A stretch of DNA of 64,000 nt from Pirellulales bacterium (GCA_019636345.1 JAHBXQ010000003.1:124001-188000), one strand, 5' to 3'. Positions 27,834-37,630 are shown, numbered from the stretch's first letter. Translations and numbers: made by a program. The notes: a model not told the origin generated them from the sequence alone.

Positions 27834-29228
27834 TCAATCGGCGATGACCGCCCGCAGGTCGCCCGAGTTGTCGCTGAGCGAGGCGGCGGAGTCGTTCACG
27901 CGGAGATAGAGGATCGCGTCGCGCCGGGGCGTGATGCGGGCGGCGAGGCCGACGGGGCAGGGGGCGGCGAAGTCGGGGTCGGGCGCCGCGTCGGGCCGGT
28001 CGGGGGGGGACGCGACCCTGTCGGCCGCGGTCGGCGTCATCGGGCGCAGCGCCGCGTGCAGTTCCCCCAGCGGTCGCCCCGCGTGCCAGCGGAGCGTCAC
28101 TCCCCCCGGTTCGCAGGGCCACGGTCGACCGTCTTCGACGGCGATGACGTACCGTCCCTGCGCGGAAATCTGATACGTGCGCCCGGCCCGCAACACCGCG
28201 CCCGTCGATTGCCAGCCCCGATCGGCGCGAATCCGAACCTCGCGTTCGCCTGCGCCGACCTCGTTCGCCTCGCGATGCGTCATCGCCATGCGGGCGAAGT
28301 CATAGCCGTAGTCGATCGTCGCACAGTACGCTTGCCACTCGCACGCAAGGTCGCCCCAATCCGCGGCGAAAGTCTGCCGGACGCGATCGTTGAATTCGGG
28401 CTCGCTCGCTGCGGCCGCCAGAGTTCGGAACCGCGCACGGAACTGGGGGTGACCGTCCAGCAGCGCACAGAGCGCCCAGGTCCAGGCATAGGCGTCGTCG
28501 CTGATGGCGCGCGCCCCGTCCAGGGCGAGCACCGCCTCCAAGGACAGCGAGGCGCCCGCGGCCGCTGCGTCGCGCAATGTTCTCACCCGGCCCCACATCG
28601 GCACATCGTCCCGCTTCGCCGGAAACGCAGGGAGGCGCAGGCGGTCCTTGTCGGCGCTTGCCGCGGCGTTCCAGGTATGCGAGCCCAACAACTCGGCCAT
28701 CCCCTCGGCGTACCACCCGGGTCCGGTTCCGCCGAGGAACTCGTACATGAAGGCATGCACCCCCTCGTGCAGCAACAGGTGGCGGCGGTAGTAGTCGCTT
28801 GGCTGCTCGACGAGCCACAGCTCGCGCCCCTGGGCGAAGCCGTTGGCGAACTCGGGGTTCCGCTCGGGCATCAGCCCCAACGCAGCGAAGGTTCCGCGGT
28901 CGTCGATCAGAAAGGCCTGCGCGTGCCAAGCGCCCACGCGCTCCGGCGCGACGCCGAAATGCTCCGCCCACAACGACACGGCCGCCGCGAACACAGCGGG
29001 GAGTTCGTCGATCGCGGGATTCGGCGGCAAGTCGGTCCACAGCCGCAACCGCTGCCCGGCGACGACGCGCATCCCTGCGGCCGCGGCTCGCGCAGGGGGA
29101 ACTTCGCGCGGCGGCGGCGACTCGGCCTGAACCCTGGGGACAAACAAGCAGAAGGAACCGCAGAGGAACGCGGTGAGACGCAGATTTGCGCTGGGACGCC
29201 TTCGCGCTGCACGTTTCTCCGCGTTCAT
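27834..29228 (-). CDS. Secreted HEXXH peptidase-like protein, end of the HlyD/M50 cassette
   Basis: The 464-residue protein has HEGVH at about residues 154-158 and [11 protein letters not shown] about 17 residues later, the gluzincin-type zinc pattern. Residues about 300-464 form a beta-rich domain beginning near [13 protein letters not shown], possibly for substrate or wall binding. The N-terminal signal ([20 protein letters not shown]) is encoded by sequence that looks like the boilerplate intergenic repeat, so ATG 29228 is plausible but unproven; ATG 29072 (MRVVAGQRL) would give a cytoplasmic form. It begins 35 bases after the PqqD/M50/HlyD gene on the same strand and is probably co-transcribed. 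Confidence 0.7.
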   Translation of the reverse strand: MNAEKRAARRRPSANLRLTAFLCGSFCLFVPRVQAESPPPREVPPARAAAAGMRVVAGQRLRLWTDLPPNPAIDELPAVFAAAVSLWAEHFGVAPERVGAWHAQAFLIDDRGTFAALGLMPERNPEFANGFAQGRELWLVEQPSDYYRRHLLLHEGVHAFMYEFLGGTGPGWYAEGMAELLGSHTWNAAASADKDRLRLPAFPAKRDDVPMWGRVRTLRDAAAAGASLSLEAVLALDGARAISDDAYAWTWALCALLDGHPQFRARFRTLAAAASEPEFNDRVRQTFAADWGDLACEWQAYCATIDYGYDFARMAMTHREANEVGAGEREVRIRADRGWQSTGAVLRAGRTYQISAQGRYVIAVEDGRPWPCEPGGVTLRWHAGRPLGELHAALRPMTPTAADRVASPPDRPDAAPDPDFAAPCPVGLAARITPRRDAILYLRVNDSAASLSDNSGDLRAVIAD

Positions 29229-29263
29229 TTGCGGTTCACCGATTGGCACGGCAGGCACGGGCG

Positions 29264-31510
29264 TCAGATGTCGAAGTTGAACGTGCGACTCAGGTAACGC
29301 ATGATCCGCGCGGCGAGCGTCCGGTGCGGGGTCGTGATTCGCGCCCGGCCGGTGAGCCCGTTGCGGAGCAGGCCCGAGGAGTTGTCGAGCGGGGCGGTCG
29401 CTTGGTAGCTGGTGGTCAACGGGCGGATGACCCCGTCGGGCTGCGGTTGGGCCGCGACGGGGCCCCCGGAGGTGCTCGCCAGTCGGGCCGGGACCGCTTC
29501 CATCGCATCGGTCGAGCGGTGGTCGATGGTCGAGTCGAATTCCTGCCAGCTCGCCTCTTCCAAGAGCAGTTGCACCCGCTGGCCTTCCTGCACGAGATCG
29601 ACGTCGTTCTGATCGACCACCATCACTGCGTCCCAGGCCTCGGGGTCGATGATCTGACAGACCATGTTCCGCGGTCCGTCGGGCTGCATCAGGGCGCCCA
29701 GATTCTTGGGCTCCAGCGGGCTGCCCGACCACTCGGGGAGCTCGACCTCGGGATCGGCGTGATGCGCGGGCGCCGGGGGCGGGGCGATCACCGTGCCGGC
29801 GATCGGCGCCTTCACTTCCAATTGAGCCAGCTCGGTTCGCTTTTGGGCGAGCCGCTCCTCGGCCGCTTGCAAGAGTTCGCGGGCCGTATCGAGCCCCGCC
29901 GCCGCGTCGGGATTGCGCAGCCGCAGGCGTTCGAGGTTTTCGATCTCGGTCTTCGCCGCCGCTCGATCTCCTTCGAGACGGAGGATTTCGGCCTCGGTCG
30001 ATTCATTGACCAGACGCACCAGCACCTGTCCCGCCTCGACCCGATCGCCGGGTTGCACGAGAACCTCGACCAACCGGCCAGGGGACTCGACGTAGACGCT
30101 GGCGGCCCCGCGGGGCTGGATTTCGAACGGGCAGTACACGTGCGACGGCAGCGGCACGAGCAGCACGGCCGCAACGATCCCAGCCAAGACCAGCAGCGTG
30201 AGGTACATCCGCAGCCGCTTCATCTTCGTCAGTCTCCCCGGCACTTTGAAAAACTTGTAGGCCTTCCAGGCTGGCGCTGCGAACAGGCCCCAGATCGACG
30301 CGAGCGCGATCGTCTGGCCGATGACTTTCAGACCGTACGGCTCGAACACCTTGTTGAGGAAGAACAGAATCGAAAACAGCACGACCCAGCGATACACGAA
30401 CGAGGCGACTGTGTACAGCGCGAACAGCGATTGATGCCGCTTGGGCAGAAAGGGATCTTCCGCCTCCTCGAGCCCCAGGCACCACTTGGCCAGCTTGCGA
30501 TTGAGGATCGTATTGGCCTTCTGCCGCAGGTTGGGGACCTCCATGAGGTCGCTGAGGATGTAGTACCCGTCGTATCGCAACAGGGGATTGGCGTTGAACA
30601 GGATCGTGCTCACCGAGCTGACGAACATAACGTTCAGGCAGGTGTAGTTGAGCCACCCCGGCTCGCTGAACCACCAGAGGAAGGTGGCGATCGAGGCGAG
30701 CACCACCTCGACGTACATCCCCGCGGCGCCGATCGCGGCCCGCTTCCATCGACTGGGGAGCATCCACGAGTCGCTTACGTTGCAGTACAAGCAGGGGGTG
30801 AGCACGAGAAACATGACCCCCATTTCGTGGCACTCGCCGCCGAAATGCTTGCACGACAACCCGTGGCCGAACTCGTGCAGAATCTTGGTGACCGCCAGCG
30901 TGGCCCCCAAGGCGAGCCAGTTCTGCGCGTCGAAGAACGAGTGGAAGGACGGCAGCCGCGAGCGGAACACGTCGAACTCGACCGTCACCAGAATCGCCGC
31001 GGCAAGCATTAACGACAGGTTGAAGACCGTCGCCGGTCCCGAGAAGAAGAACCGGCCGATCGGCCGCATCGCGTTCAGAATCTTCTCAGGGTCGAACCCG
31101 CGGAATCGGAACGCGAGAATGTTGCTGGCCGCGGCGAGCAGCTCCTTGCGTTTGCGTTCGTCGCGGCGCTCCTTGAGCTGATGTCCCTGGCCCGGCGAAT
31201 TGGACAGCACCAACCCGCTGCGATGGAGCATGCCGATGAAGTTCTGCAACTCCTCGACGCGGATCGTCTGGGGCGGAAACTCGCGCTCGAACTGTTCGGC
31301 GATCTCGTCGAGGCTCGACTCGCCGTCGAGCATCTGCAGGATCGCGAACTCCTCCTCCTCGAACCGAAAGTACTGCAGCCCCACCGGATCTTTGACGACC
31401 CAGTAGACCCGGCCTTGGTAACGCTGCTTGCGAGCCTTGAGATCCGGCCGTACCCGGATCGCCAGCTTGCGCGACGAGCTGGAAACGATGCTGTCGGCAA
31501 GCGTGGGCAT
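29264..31510 (-). CDS. PqqD-like / M50 site-2 protease / HlyD fusion protein
   Basis: The 748-residue protein has three parts. Residues about 30-115 resemble a PqqD-type peptide-recognition domain (VYWVVKDPVGLQYFRFEEEE). Residues about 150-430 are a multi-pass membrane peptidase of the M50 type, with zinc ligands HEFGH at 212-216 and Asp314 in NPLLRYDGYY. Residues about 440-748 are an HlyD-like adaptor, with a membrane helix, a lipoyl half (VESPGRLVEVLVQPGDRVEAG), a coiled coil and a second lipoyl half (LEVKAPIAGTVIAP). This combination suggests recognition, cutting and export of a peptide. It is the third gene of a minus-strand cassette with GAF-HlyD and HlyD genes upstream. Confidence 0.85.
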   Translation of the reverse strand: MPTLADSIVSSSSRKLAIRVRPDLKARKQRYQGRVYWVVKDPVGLQYFRFEEEEFAILQMLDGESSLDEIAEQFEREFPPQTIRVEELQNFIGMLHRSGLVLSNSPGQGHQLKERRDERKRKELLAAASNILAFRFRGFDPEKILNAMRPIGRFFFSGPATVFNLSLMLAAAILVTVEFDVFRSRLPSFHSFFDAQNWLALGATLAVTKILHEFGHGLSCKHFGGECHEMGVMFLVLTPCLYCNVSDSWMLPSRWKRAAIGAAGMYVEVVLASIATFLWWFSEPGWLNYTCLNVMFVSSVSTILFNANPLLRYDGYYILSDLMEVPNLRQKANTILNRKLAKWCLGLEEAEDPFLPKRHQSLFALYTVASFVYRWVVLFSILFFLNKVFEPYGLKVIGQTIALASIWGLFAAPAWKAYKFFKVPGRLTKMKRLRMYLTLLVLAGIVAAVLLVPLPSHVYCPFEIQPRGAASVYVESPGRLVEVLVQPGDRVEAGQVLVRLVNESTEAEILRLEGDRAAAKTEIENLERLRLRNPDAAAGLDTARELLQAAEERLAQKRTELAQLEVKAPIAGTVIAPPPAPAHHADPEVELPEWSGSPLEPKNLGALMQPDGPRNMVCQIIDPEAWDAVMVVDQNDVDLVQEGQRVQLLLEEASWQEFDSTIDHRSTDAMEAVPARLASTSGGPVAAQPQPDGVIRPLTTSYQATAPLDNSSGLLRNGLTGRARITTPHRTLAARIMRYLSRTFNFDI

Positions 31511-31663
31511 GGCGGAAGGCGAACGGCGATCGAGATTGAGGGACTCGCGCCCGCGCGCGATCCACGCACGTCAAGTTAGCGGTCGACGCCCGTCGACCCA
31601 AGCGAATTCCCGGTCACGCCTCGAGCGTGTCTTTCGCCGCGGCGGCACGAGCGAACCGGCTCA

Positions 31664-32581
31664 CTACCGCGACAGTTTGCGGTCCAGGTGGATCGTCACC
31701 TCGACGGTCATCCCGGGGCGGAGGACCCAATCCCCCTCGATCTGGACGTTCTTCATCTCCGCCCGGACTTTGTAAGCGAACTCGGACGATCCGCCCTGCA
31801 CCTCCTGGTCGACGAAGGCGATCTGTCCCTCGACCAAGGCGGTCCGCCCGCGGGCCAGGGTCGCCGTCGCCGTGACCGCGCACCCGTCAAGCTCCTGCGG
31901 ATCGTGTTGCGAGGCGGGCACCACGAGGTTGACGTACAGGTCGTCGAGCCGAACGAGTTGAAGCACGGGATCGCCCGGGTTGGCCCACTCGGCCTCGTGG
32001 GCGTACAGGATTTGCACCTCGCCGTCGAAGGGGGCGCGGATCGTCCGCCGCTCGACCGCGACGTTCGCCGCTTCGAGTTCGGCCTCGTACGCGTCGGCGT
32101 CCATCCCGGCGAGCACGCGATCGTTTTGCGCCTTCTCGTATTGCAGCAAGGCCTTCTGCCACACGAGCTTCTTCTGCCGCAGTTGGATTTCGGGGACCGA
32201 CTTGGGAACGGCTTTGTTCGCCTCGACGTCGCGGTCCCAGTCGGCCCGGGCGACGTCGCCGGCGGCGTCGGCGTAGCGCAGCTCGATGTCGTCTTCGGCC
32301 CGCTTGCGCGCCGCGTTGCGTTTCGACTCGGCCACCTTGCGTGCGGCTTGGGCTTGGCGATCGTCGATCTGGGCGAGCAATTCGCCTGCCTGGACGCGGC
32401 TCCCCTCGCGGACGGGCAGCAGACGGATCACCCCCGCTTCCTCCGCAGGGATCTTCACGGTCTGCACGAATTCGACCGTGCCGCTGGTGTGCACCTCGGC
32501 GGCGACGGAGCGCCTTGCGGCGAGACCGACCACGACCAGCGACGTCAACAGCAACGCACGACGACAGCAACGACGGACCAT
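31664..32581 (-). CDS. HlyD-family periplasmic adaptor subunit
   Basis: The 305-residue protein has a signal peptide (VRRCCRRALLLTSLVVVGLAA), a lipoyl half-motif (LLPVREGSRVQAGELLAQID), an alpha-helical coiled coil (about residues 75-165) and the second half VERRTIRAPFDGEVQ. Membrane-fusion proteins of this kind bridge an inner-membrane transporter to an outer-membrane channel such as TolC. ATG 32581 is used: GGAGG lies 7 bases upstream, better placed than for the GTG one codon before. It lies between the two larger HlyD-containing genes. Confidence 0.85.
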   Translation of the reverse strand: MVRRCCRRALLLTSLVVVGLAARRSVAAEVHTSGTVEFVQTVKIPAEEAGVIRLLPVREGSRVQAGELLAQIDDRQAQAARKVAESKRNAARKRAEDDIELRYADAAGDVARADWDRDVEANKAVPKSVPEIQLRQKKLVWQKALLQYEKAQNDRVLAGMDADAYEAELEAANVAVERRTIRAPFDGEVQILYAHEAEWANPGDPVLQLVRLDDLYVNLVVPASQHDPQELDGCAVTATATLARGRTALVEGQIAFVDQEVQGGSSEFAYKVRAEMKNVQIEGDWVLRPGMTVEVTIHLDRKLSR

Positions 32582-32710
32582 CACGATACCTCCGAAAGCG
32601 GCGCGGGCCGCGATTCATGCCAAACTGCAACGCGAAGACCACGGATGACGCGGATCCCGAGCGATCCGTACCGTCGGCGGTCGCTCGGGACCGAAGTCGC
32701 CGCGGCCCAA

Positions 32711-34846
32711 CTATATCCGGAACAAGATCCGCGACTGGACGAACTCCCACAGTTCGTGGAACCACACGTAACCGATCGGCGCCCGGCCGCAGCGGATCTT
32801 CGCCTTCACGTCGGCCGCCACCTTCAGGTCGCGGGCCGGGTCGGCCACGATCTGCTTGAGCTGCTCTTGATCGAACTCGACGTCCATCCGGACCGTGTTC
32901 CCTTTGTCTCCCTCGACCTCGGCGTTGGCGTGGATCGTGGTGACGCGGCCGACGAGTTTCTGATCGACGTTGGTCGCCAGGATGAACGTGACTTCCAATT
33001 GGGCCTGGGAATCCTGACGGAGCAACTCGTCGAGTTGCGCCGTCACGTGCCCCATTTTCTTCTCGGGGACGTAGATTTCGAGCATCCACCCTTGCGACGG
33101 GTCGGCGATCTCCATCAGTCGATGCCCCGTGCGGACGGTTCGTCCCTGGATGAGGTCCTTGACCTTCCAGGTGACGACCTTGCCGTCGACGGGGCTGCGG
33201 ATCAGCAGCTTCTCGCGCTGCGATTTGTGAAACGCGACCTGCTTGTCGAGGCCGTCGAGTTGCGTTTGCAGGACCGCCTTCTCGGCGATCAGTTGGTCGC
33301 GATCTCCGGGGCGGGCCGTCGCGGCGCTGAATTTGCGCAATTGCAGATCGACCGTGCTGATCTTCTGCAGCACGGCGTCGCGTTCCTTGTTCAGCGCGAC
33401 TTCCTGTTCGTCGAGCGCGCTGCTCCGCTGCACGGCCAGCACTTCGCCCGCGGTCACCGCGTCGCCGTGGGTCTTTTTGACCTCGGTGATCATGCCGTCG
33501 AGCTCGGCGAACACGTTGCGGCGTCGCTCGGGGAGCAGCTTGCCGTCGGCCGTGACGGTGAAGTCGTACGGCACGAGCGTCAACGTCGCCGCCACGGCCG
33601 TCACCGCGATCGCCGCGGCGATCGTCTTGGGCAGATTGCGGGCCGCGACCAGCACGCGGCTCTTGCCGATGAGCCGCCACAGCGGCATCAGGAACAGACT
33701 CTCGTGGAACGCCGCATTGGTGAGCGCCGTGCCGCTGTGCCGGCGCACGACGTCGACCCGCTGCAACAGCCCCTCGGGCTGCCGACCGTCGACGAGCTGC
33801 TCGATCACCAGGACGCCCAGAATGTTGTCGGCCCGTTTCTTGGCGGCATCGTCGTCGTCGCCGGAGTCGTCGATCTCGCGCAACGGGAGGACGGCCAGTT
33901 GCTTGGTATGCGATTCGTCGACGTAGGCGTTGACCGCCTTCTCGACCTGCGGGGCGAGATTTTTCGTGTCGCCGGCGTACCATAGGTCCTCGCCGCTGCG
34001 GCCGACGACCCGAGCCAAGTCGCGCAACAGCCGGACGACGTTCGACCGCTTGTCGAACGTGTCCTGCCCGCTGATCGCTTCGACGACGTAGCTGCTCCCC
34101 TTGCGGAGGACGACCGTCACGCGGTCGCACCCGATGAGCCGCCGCCCTTCGTTGGCGATCGTGTAGGCGGTCTCGCGGGAGTCGAGTCGTTCGTGAACGA
34201 GCGACGTGAAGCTCTCGAGCTGCTCCCACAACGATTGCTTGCTGACGAACTGCCGCAGGCGGCGGGTCTTGAGGTACTCGCCGGCGATCTCGCACATTTG
34301 CACGAGAAAGCGGAGGTAGCCGCGCTGGGCAGTCGGCCGGGCGCCGGTCCGCTGGAAAATCTCCACCAGCCCGTCGACCCCTTTGTCGGTGCGGATGGGA
34401 GCGACCACCAGCAAGTAATCGGTGGGGTTGGCGGCGATCTGGTGCTGGTCGTCCCCCTCGCCCCCCGCGCCGGAGTGGGGCGGGGCGAGGCTCGGCTCCC
34501 CTTTCTCGGCGATTTGGGCCAGAAGCCGGGCGTGCTGCATCTGCAGCGCGGGGTCGCGAGCCAGCCCGGTCTGCTGCAGGTTCACCTGGTACTGCGGTTT
34601 GAAGCCGGCGCCTTCTTCAATCGTCCAAACGACCCCGCCGAACGCGGCCAACGCGGCAATCGATTTGTCGAGCAATCCGGCGAAAAACTCAGTCGGCTCG
34701 ACCTCGCTCTTGGCCAGGTCGTCGACTTCTTGGACGAGGGACTGGATTTCCTGCTTGGCCCGGCGGATGGCGTCCTCGTCGGGCAGCCTCCCTTCGTCGG
34801 CGTACTCGTCGCTCACAGCCGGACCTCGACGGAATTCGTCAGACAT
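32711..34846 (-). CDS. GAF-domain protein fused to an HlyD-type adaptor
   Basis: Of 711 residues, the first 370 or so are cytoplasmic and include a GAF-like domain (about residues 190-360, with AYTIANEGRRLIGCDRVTVV and ILGVLVIEQLVDG). A membrane helix follows near residue 415 (TIAAAIAVTAVAATLTLV). The rest is HlyD-like: lipoyl half RNVFAELDGMITEVKKTHGD, a coiled coil and the closing half KLLIRSPVDGKVVTW. The GAF part may sense a small ligand and tune export. ATG 34846 was chosen over an in-frame ATG 63 bases upstream because the extra residues are low-complexity. It is the first gene of the four-gene cassette. Confidence 0.82.
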   Translation of the reverse strand: MSDEFRRGPAVSDEYADEGRLPDEDAIRRAKQEIQSLVQEVDDLAKSEVEPTEFFAGLLDKSIAALAAFGGVVWTIEEGAGFKPQYQVNLQQTGLARDPALQMQHARLLAQIAEKGEPSLAPPHSGAGGEGDDQHQIAANPTDYLLVVAPIRTDKGVDGLVEIFQRTGARPTAQRGYLRFLVQMCEIAGEYLKTRRLRQFVSKQSLWEQLESFTSLVHERLDSRETAYTIANEGRRLIGCDRVTVVLRKGSSYVVEAISGQDTFDKRSNVVRLLRDLARVVGRSGEDLWYAGDTKNLAPQVEKAVNAYVDESHTKQLAVLPLREIDDSGDDDDAAKKRADNILGVLVIEQLVDGRQPEGLLQRVDVVRRHSGTALTNAAFHESLFLMPLWRLIGKSRVLVAARNLPKTIAAAIAVTAVAATLTLVPYDFTVTADGKLLPERRRNVFAELDGMITEVKKTHGDAVTAGEVLAVQRSSALDEQEVALNKERDAVLQKISTVDLQLRKFSAATARPGDRDQLIAEKAVLQTQLDGLDKQVAFHKSQREKLLIRSPVDGKVVTWKVKDLIQGRTVRTGHRLMEIADPSQGWMLEIYVPEKKMGHVTAQLDELLRQDSQAQLEVTFILATNVDQKLVGRVTTIHANAEVEGDKGNTVRMDVEFDQEQLKQIVADPARDLKVAADVKAKIRCGRAPIGYVWFHELWEFVQSRILFRI

Positions 34847-34945
34847 GGGATCGCACGGCGCCCAAGGGCCGGGAGGAGACGAGTTGTCCCGAGGGCTGCG
34901 GCGCGGCACGGGCCGAGCGATCTCGGGGCGATAGCGGAATGAATC

Positions 34946-34974
34946 ATTTTTCCGATGCGGGCGGAAATCGTCAA
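34946..34974 (-). promoter_or_regulatory. Possible promoter of the GAF-HlyD cassette
   Basis: On the minus strand TTGACG is followed after 17 bases by AAAAAT, in the most A/T-rich part of the region, about 100 bases before the start codon at 34846. Confidence 0.45.
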
Positions 34975-35164
34975 ATTGTTATCTGGCAACAACTTGCACC
35001 GAATTAAGGGAGGGCCGGCAAGACCGTTGCTGCGGGCATGTTCCGGCCAAAGAGAGTGTTTCCCGCCCTGGGGGACAAGACCAATCTCGAAGTTGCCCCG
35101 TCCGGGGGGTCGAGAGGAGGGCCCGGACCGGCCGAAGCCGGCCGAAATGGCTCACGACTCGCCG

Positions 35165-35193
35165 TTGGACAGTGCCGCTGGGAGTGGTAGGAT
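35165..35193 (+). promoter_or_regulatory. Possible promoter of infA
   Basis: TTGGAC is followed after 17 bases by TAGGAT, about 100 bases before the infA start. The match to consensus is moderate. Confidence 0.35.
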
Positions 35194-35295
35194 AGTAGGA
35201 TTATCGACGACGCGCGGTCGTCGAGTGCATTTCGCCGGTCGGTGCGCGGGCGGGGTCGTTCCTTGCTCTGGCGGCGCCGCGGCTCTGAGAGATTT

Positions 35296-35520
35296 ATGGC
35301 TAAACAAAAGGAAGAAGCCCTCGAAGTCGAGGGAGTCGTCACCCAAGCCCTGGCAAACACCCGATTTCGCGTGGAAATCGAGGGGGGGCACACCGTGACC
35401 GCCCACGTGGCCGGTCGCATGCGCAAGTACTTCATCCGCATCGTCCCCGGCGACAAGGTGCGGGTCGAATTGTCGCCCTATGATCTGACCAAAGGTCGGA
35501 TCACGTTCCGCGAGCGGTAG
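35296..35520 (+). CDS. infA: Translation initiation factor IF-1
   Basis: The 74-residue protein is a single S1-like OB fold: [38 protein letters not shown] and [18 protein letters not shown] are the family's landmark segments. IF-1 binds the ribosomal A site during initiation. The start MAKQKEE is standard; in-frame codons further upstream are not conserved. It stands alone rather than in a ribosomal-protein operon. Confidence 0.97.
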   Translation: MAKQKEEALEVEGVVTQALANTRFRVEIEGGHTVTAHVAGRMRKYFIRIVPGDKVRVELSPYDLTKGRITFRER

Positions 35521-35861
35521 GCGACTCGCGGCGCCGCGCGTCCGGTGCGTTCCGGTCGATCTTTGCGCCCCCGCGGGGGGCGTTCTGCGCTCGTTTCTTG
35601 GCCTCGCGGCCGTTTTTTTGGCAATACTGGCCGAGATTCTCGGCGATTGAGCGTATACATTCGTGGGTGCGAGAAGGCCGCTCCGGCGCACTTCGAGCGC
35701 CGGTCGAGCCGTCTTCAGCCGGGACGCCGGGGGGCGCGCCCGGGCTTGCTGCAGCGAGCCGCTTCGCCAGGCTGCCTGTTGCACCGGGCGAACCGTCGCG
35801 CTTGCCTTCCCGTACCCACCCTCGTTGCGGACATTCTGCCTCGTTCTAGGAGTTTTTGATC
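35521..35861. other. Intergenic stretch after infA
   Basis: A GC-rich hairpin (about 35566-35582) and a short GGCC-TCGC-GGCC stem at 35600-35611 followed by seven T residues may end infA transcription. The rest holds only the AGGAG ribosome site (35848-35852) of the next gene. I see no coding frame. Confidence 0.5.
35600..35619 (+). terminator. Possible terminator of infA
   Basis: A four-base-pair G/C stem with a TCGC loop is followed by G and seven T residues. The stem is short, so confidence is low. Confidence 0.35.
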
Positions 35862-37562
35862 GTGATCACCTCAGTCCTTCGCACGACCGCCGCCAGCGCC
35901 GCGGTTGCCGCCGCGCTGACCGGCTCGCTCGTGAGCTCGGTTCGCACCCTTGCCGCCGAACCGATGGCGGTCGTCGCTTTCTCGGGCTACGACGCGCTGA
36001 TGCAAGACGCCGATTTCATCGGCAGCCTGGGCGGGCAACCGCAGGCGTCGCAGACCATCGAGATGATGCTGCAGATGTTCACGCAGAACAAAGGCCTCGC
36101 GGGGCTCGACAAGTCGAAGCCGATCGGGGTGATCGTGCTGTCGGATCAGGGGATGATCATGCCTCTGATCTGCGTGCCGGTCACCGACGCCGCCGAACTG
36201 TTGGCCGTCGCCAAGGGCTTTGGCGTGACGACCCAAGACATGGGGGACGGGATGATTCAGATTCAGACCCCCAGCATGCCGCTGTTCGGCAAGGAGTCGG
36301 GGGGGTGGCTGCACCTGTCGATCGCGCCGACCGCCGTCACGGCGGCCCCGGCGAACGTCGCCGCGATGCTGACCGATTTGACCCAGGAGTACGACCTCGC
36401 CGCGCGGGTGTTCGTGCAGAACGTCCCCGAGGCGTATCGCCAGCAAGGGATCGAGATCATCTCGCAAGCGGCCCAACAGGGCTTGCAGAAGCAAGCCGGG
36501 GAGAGCGACGACGACTACGCCGCTCGTGAAAAGCAAGTGGAGGACGGACTCGCCCAACTTCGCGAGGCTTTGGCCCAGCTTGACCAACTGACGTTCGGCT
36601 TGGCGGTCGATTCGAAGCAAGCTCGAGCGATCATCGACGGCAGCGGGACGGCTCTGCCCGGGACGAAGCTGGCCGAGGAGTTCGCCAAGGCCGAGAAGTC
36701 GACGACCAATTTCGCGGGGTTCTTCGAGCCTGAGGCGGCGATGACGTTGTGTCTGGCGGCCGAGGCGGCCGAGAGCGATCTGGCTCAGATGGAGCAGCAG
36801 TTCGCCGCCGCGCGCAAGGAGGCGTACAAAGAGATCGACAAGAACGACAAGCTCTCCGACGAGGGGAAGACGACGATCAAGTCGGCGCTCGACGACATCC
36901 TGGCGGCGATTGAAGCGACGGCGAAGGCCGGGAAGTTCGACGGCGGGGCGGTGCTGAATCTCGAGGCTTCGGCGCTGACTTTCGTCGCCGGCGGCATGAT
37001 CGTCGAGCCGGCCAAGATCGAGTCGGCCCTGAAGAAGATCGTCGAAGTCGCCGAGAAAGAGGGCAAAGGCGACATGCCGAAAGTGTCTTGGAACGCCCAG
37101 CAGGTCGGGGGACACGCCTTCCACACGCTGTCGGCCCCGGTTCCCGAACATGAAGCAGAAGCCCGCACCATGTTCGGCGAGTACGTTGAGATGGCCGTCG
37201 GAATCGGCAAGGAGTCGGTGTACTTTGCCGTCGGCAAGGACTGGCAGCAAAAGGTGAAAAGCGTCATGGACGCCTCGGCCGCCAGCCCCGGCAAGAGCGT
37301 CCCCCCGATGGAGATGACGTTCGCTCTGGGCCAGATCATGAACTTCGCCAAGACCGTGGCCGAGGACGACGTCAAACCGATGCTCGAGCAAATTTCGCTG
37401 ATGATCGCCAACGAGACGAGCGGCCGCGACCACGTGCGGATGGTGGTCCAGCCGATCAAGAGCGGTCAGCGGATGCGGTTCGAACTCGAGGAAGGGGTCC
37501 TGCGTTCGATCGCCATGGGCGCCATGGCGGCCCAGATGCAGGCGGCCGGCGCCGGCCGTTAG
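35862..37562 (+). CDS. Secreted protein of unknown function
   Basis: The 566-residue protein starts at GTG 35862, 9 bases after AGGAG; a TTG two codons earlier is too close to that site. A signal peptide (TSVLRTTAASAAVAAALTG) precedes a long Ala-, Glu- and Met-rich domain. The central part has charged helices (about residues 205-240 and 305-350), and the pattern AVDSKQARAIIDGSGTALPG and GGMIVEPAKIESALKKIV suggests two similar alpha-beta halves. No catalytic motif is visible. Proteins of this type are frequent in planctomycetes and have no assigned role. A hairpin at 37596-37630 closes the transcription unit. Confidence 0.7.
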   Translation: MITSVLRTTAASAAVAAALTGSLVSSVRTLAAEPMAVVAFSGYDALMQDADFIGSLGGQPQASQTIEMMLQMFTQNKGLAGLDKSKPIGVIVLSDQGMIMPLICVPVTDAAELLAVAKGFGVTTQDMGDGMIQIQTPSMPLFGKESGGWLHLSIAPTAVTAAPANVAAMLTDLTQEYDLAARVFVQNVPEAYRQQGIEIISQAAQQGLQKQAGESDDDYAAREKQVEDGLAQLREALAQLDQLTFGLAVDSKQARAIIDGSGTALPGTKLAEEFAKAEKSTTNFAGFFEPEAAMTLCLAAEAAESDLAQMEQQFAAARKEAYKEIDKNDKLSDEGKTTIKSALDDILAAIEATAKAGKFDGGAVLNLEASALTFVAGGMIVEPAKIESALKKIVEVAEKEGKGDMPKVSWNAQQVGGHAFHTLSAPVPEHEAEARTMFGEYVEMAVGIGKESVYFAVGKDWQQKVKSVMDASAASPGKSVPPMEMTFALGQIMNFAKTVAEDDVKPMLEQISLMIANETSGRDHVRMVVQPIKSGQRMRFELEEGVLRSIAMGAMAAQMQAAGAGR

Positions 37563-37595
37563 GCGCCGCCCGCGACCTGCGAACCACGACGTCCC

Positions 37596-37630
37596 AGCGG
37601 CGGTCCTGCACGGAGCGGGACCGCCGCTTT
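37596..37630 (+). terminator. Hairpin terminator
   Basis: Bases 37596-37606 pair perfectly with 37618-37628 (11 bp, AGCGGCGGTCC arm), followed by a short T run. It lies 34 bases after the stop codon of the secreted protein gene. Confidence 0.5.

Larger units (their letters stand above)
34847..35295. other. Divergent intergenic region between the HlyD cassette and infA
   Basis: This stretch carries the likely promoters of both directions (annotated separately) and an A/T-richer patch around 34925-35010. No coding frame is convincing. Confidence 0.6.

Noticed and set aside
29229-29732. Upstream extension of the secreted HEXXH protein gene
   Set aside because: The extension overlaps the end of the PqqD/M50/HlyD gene and would place about 168 charged residues before the signal peptide.
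31688-33985. Rightward frame of about 765 codons opposite two HlyD genes
   Set aside because: The minus-strand genes have domain motifs, while the antisense translation is rich in His/Asp/Arg runs with no fold signature.
35654-35659. TATACA as a promoter of the secreted protein gene at 35862
   Set aside because: No -35 box lies at a suitable distance and it is about 200 bases from the start codon.
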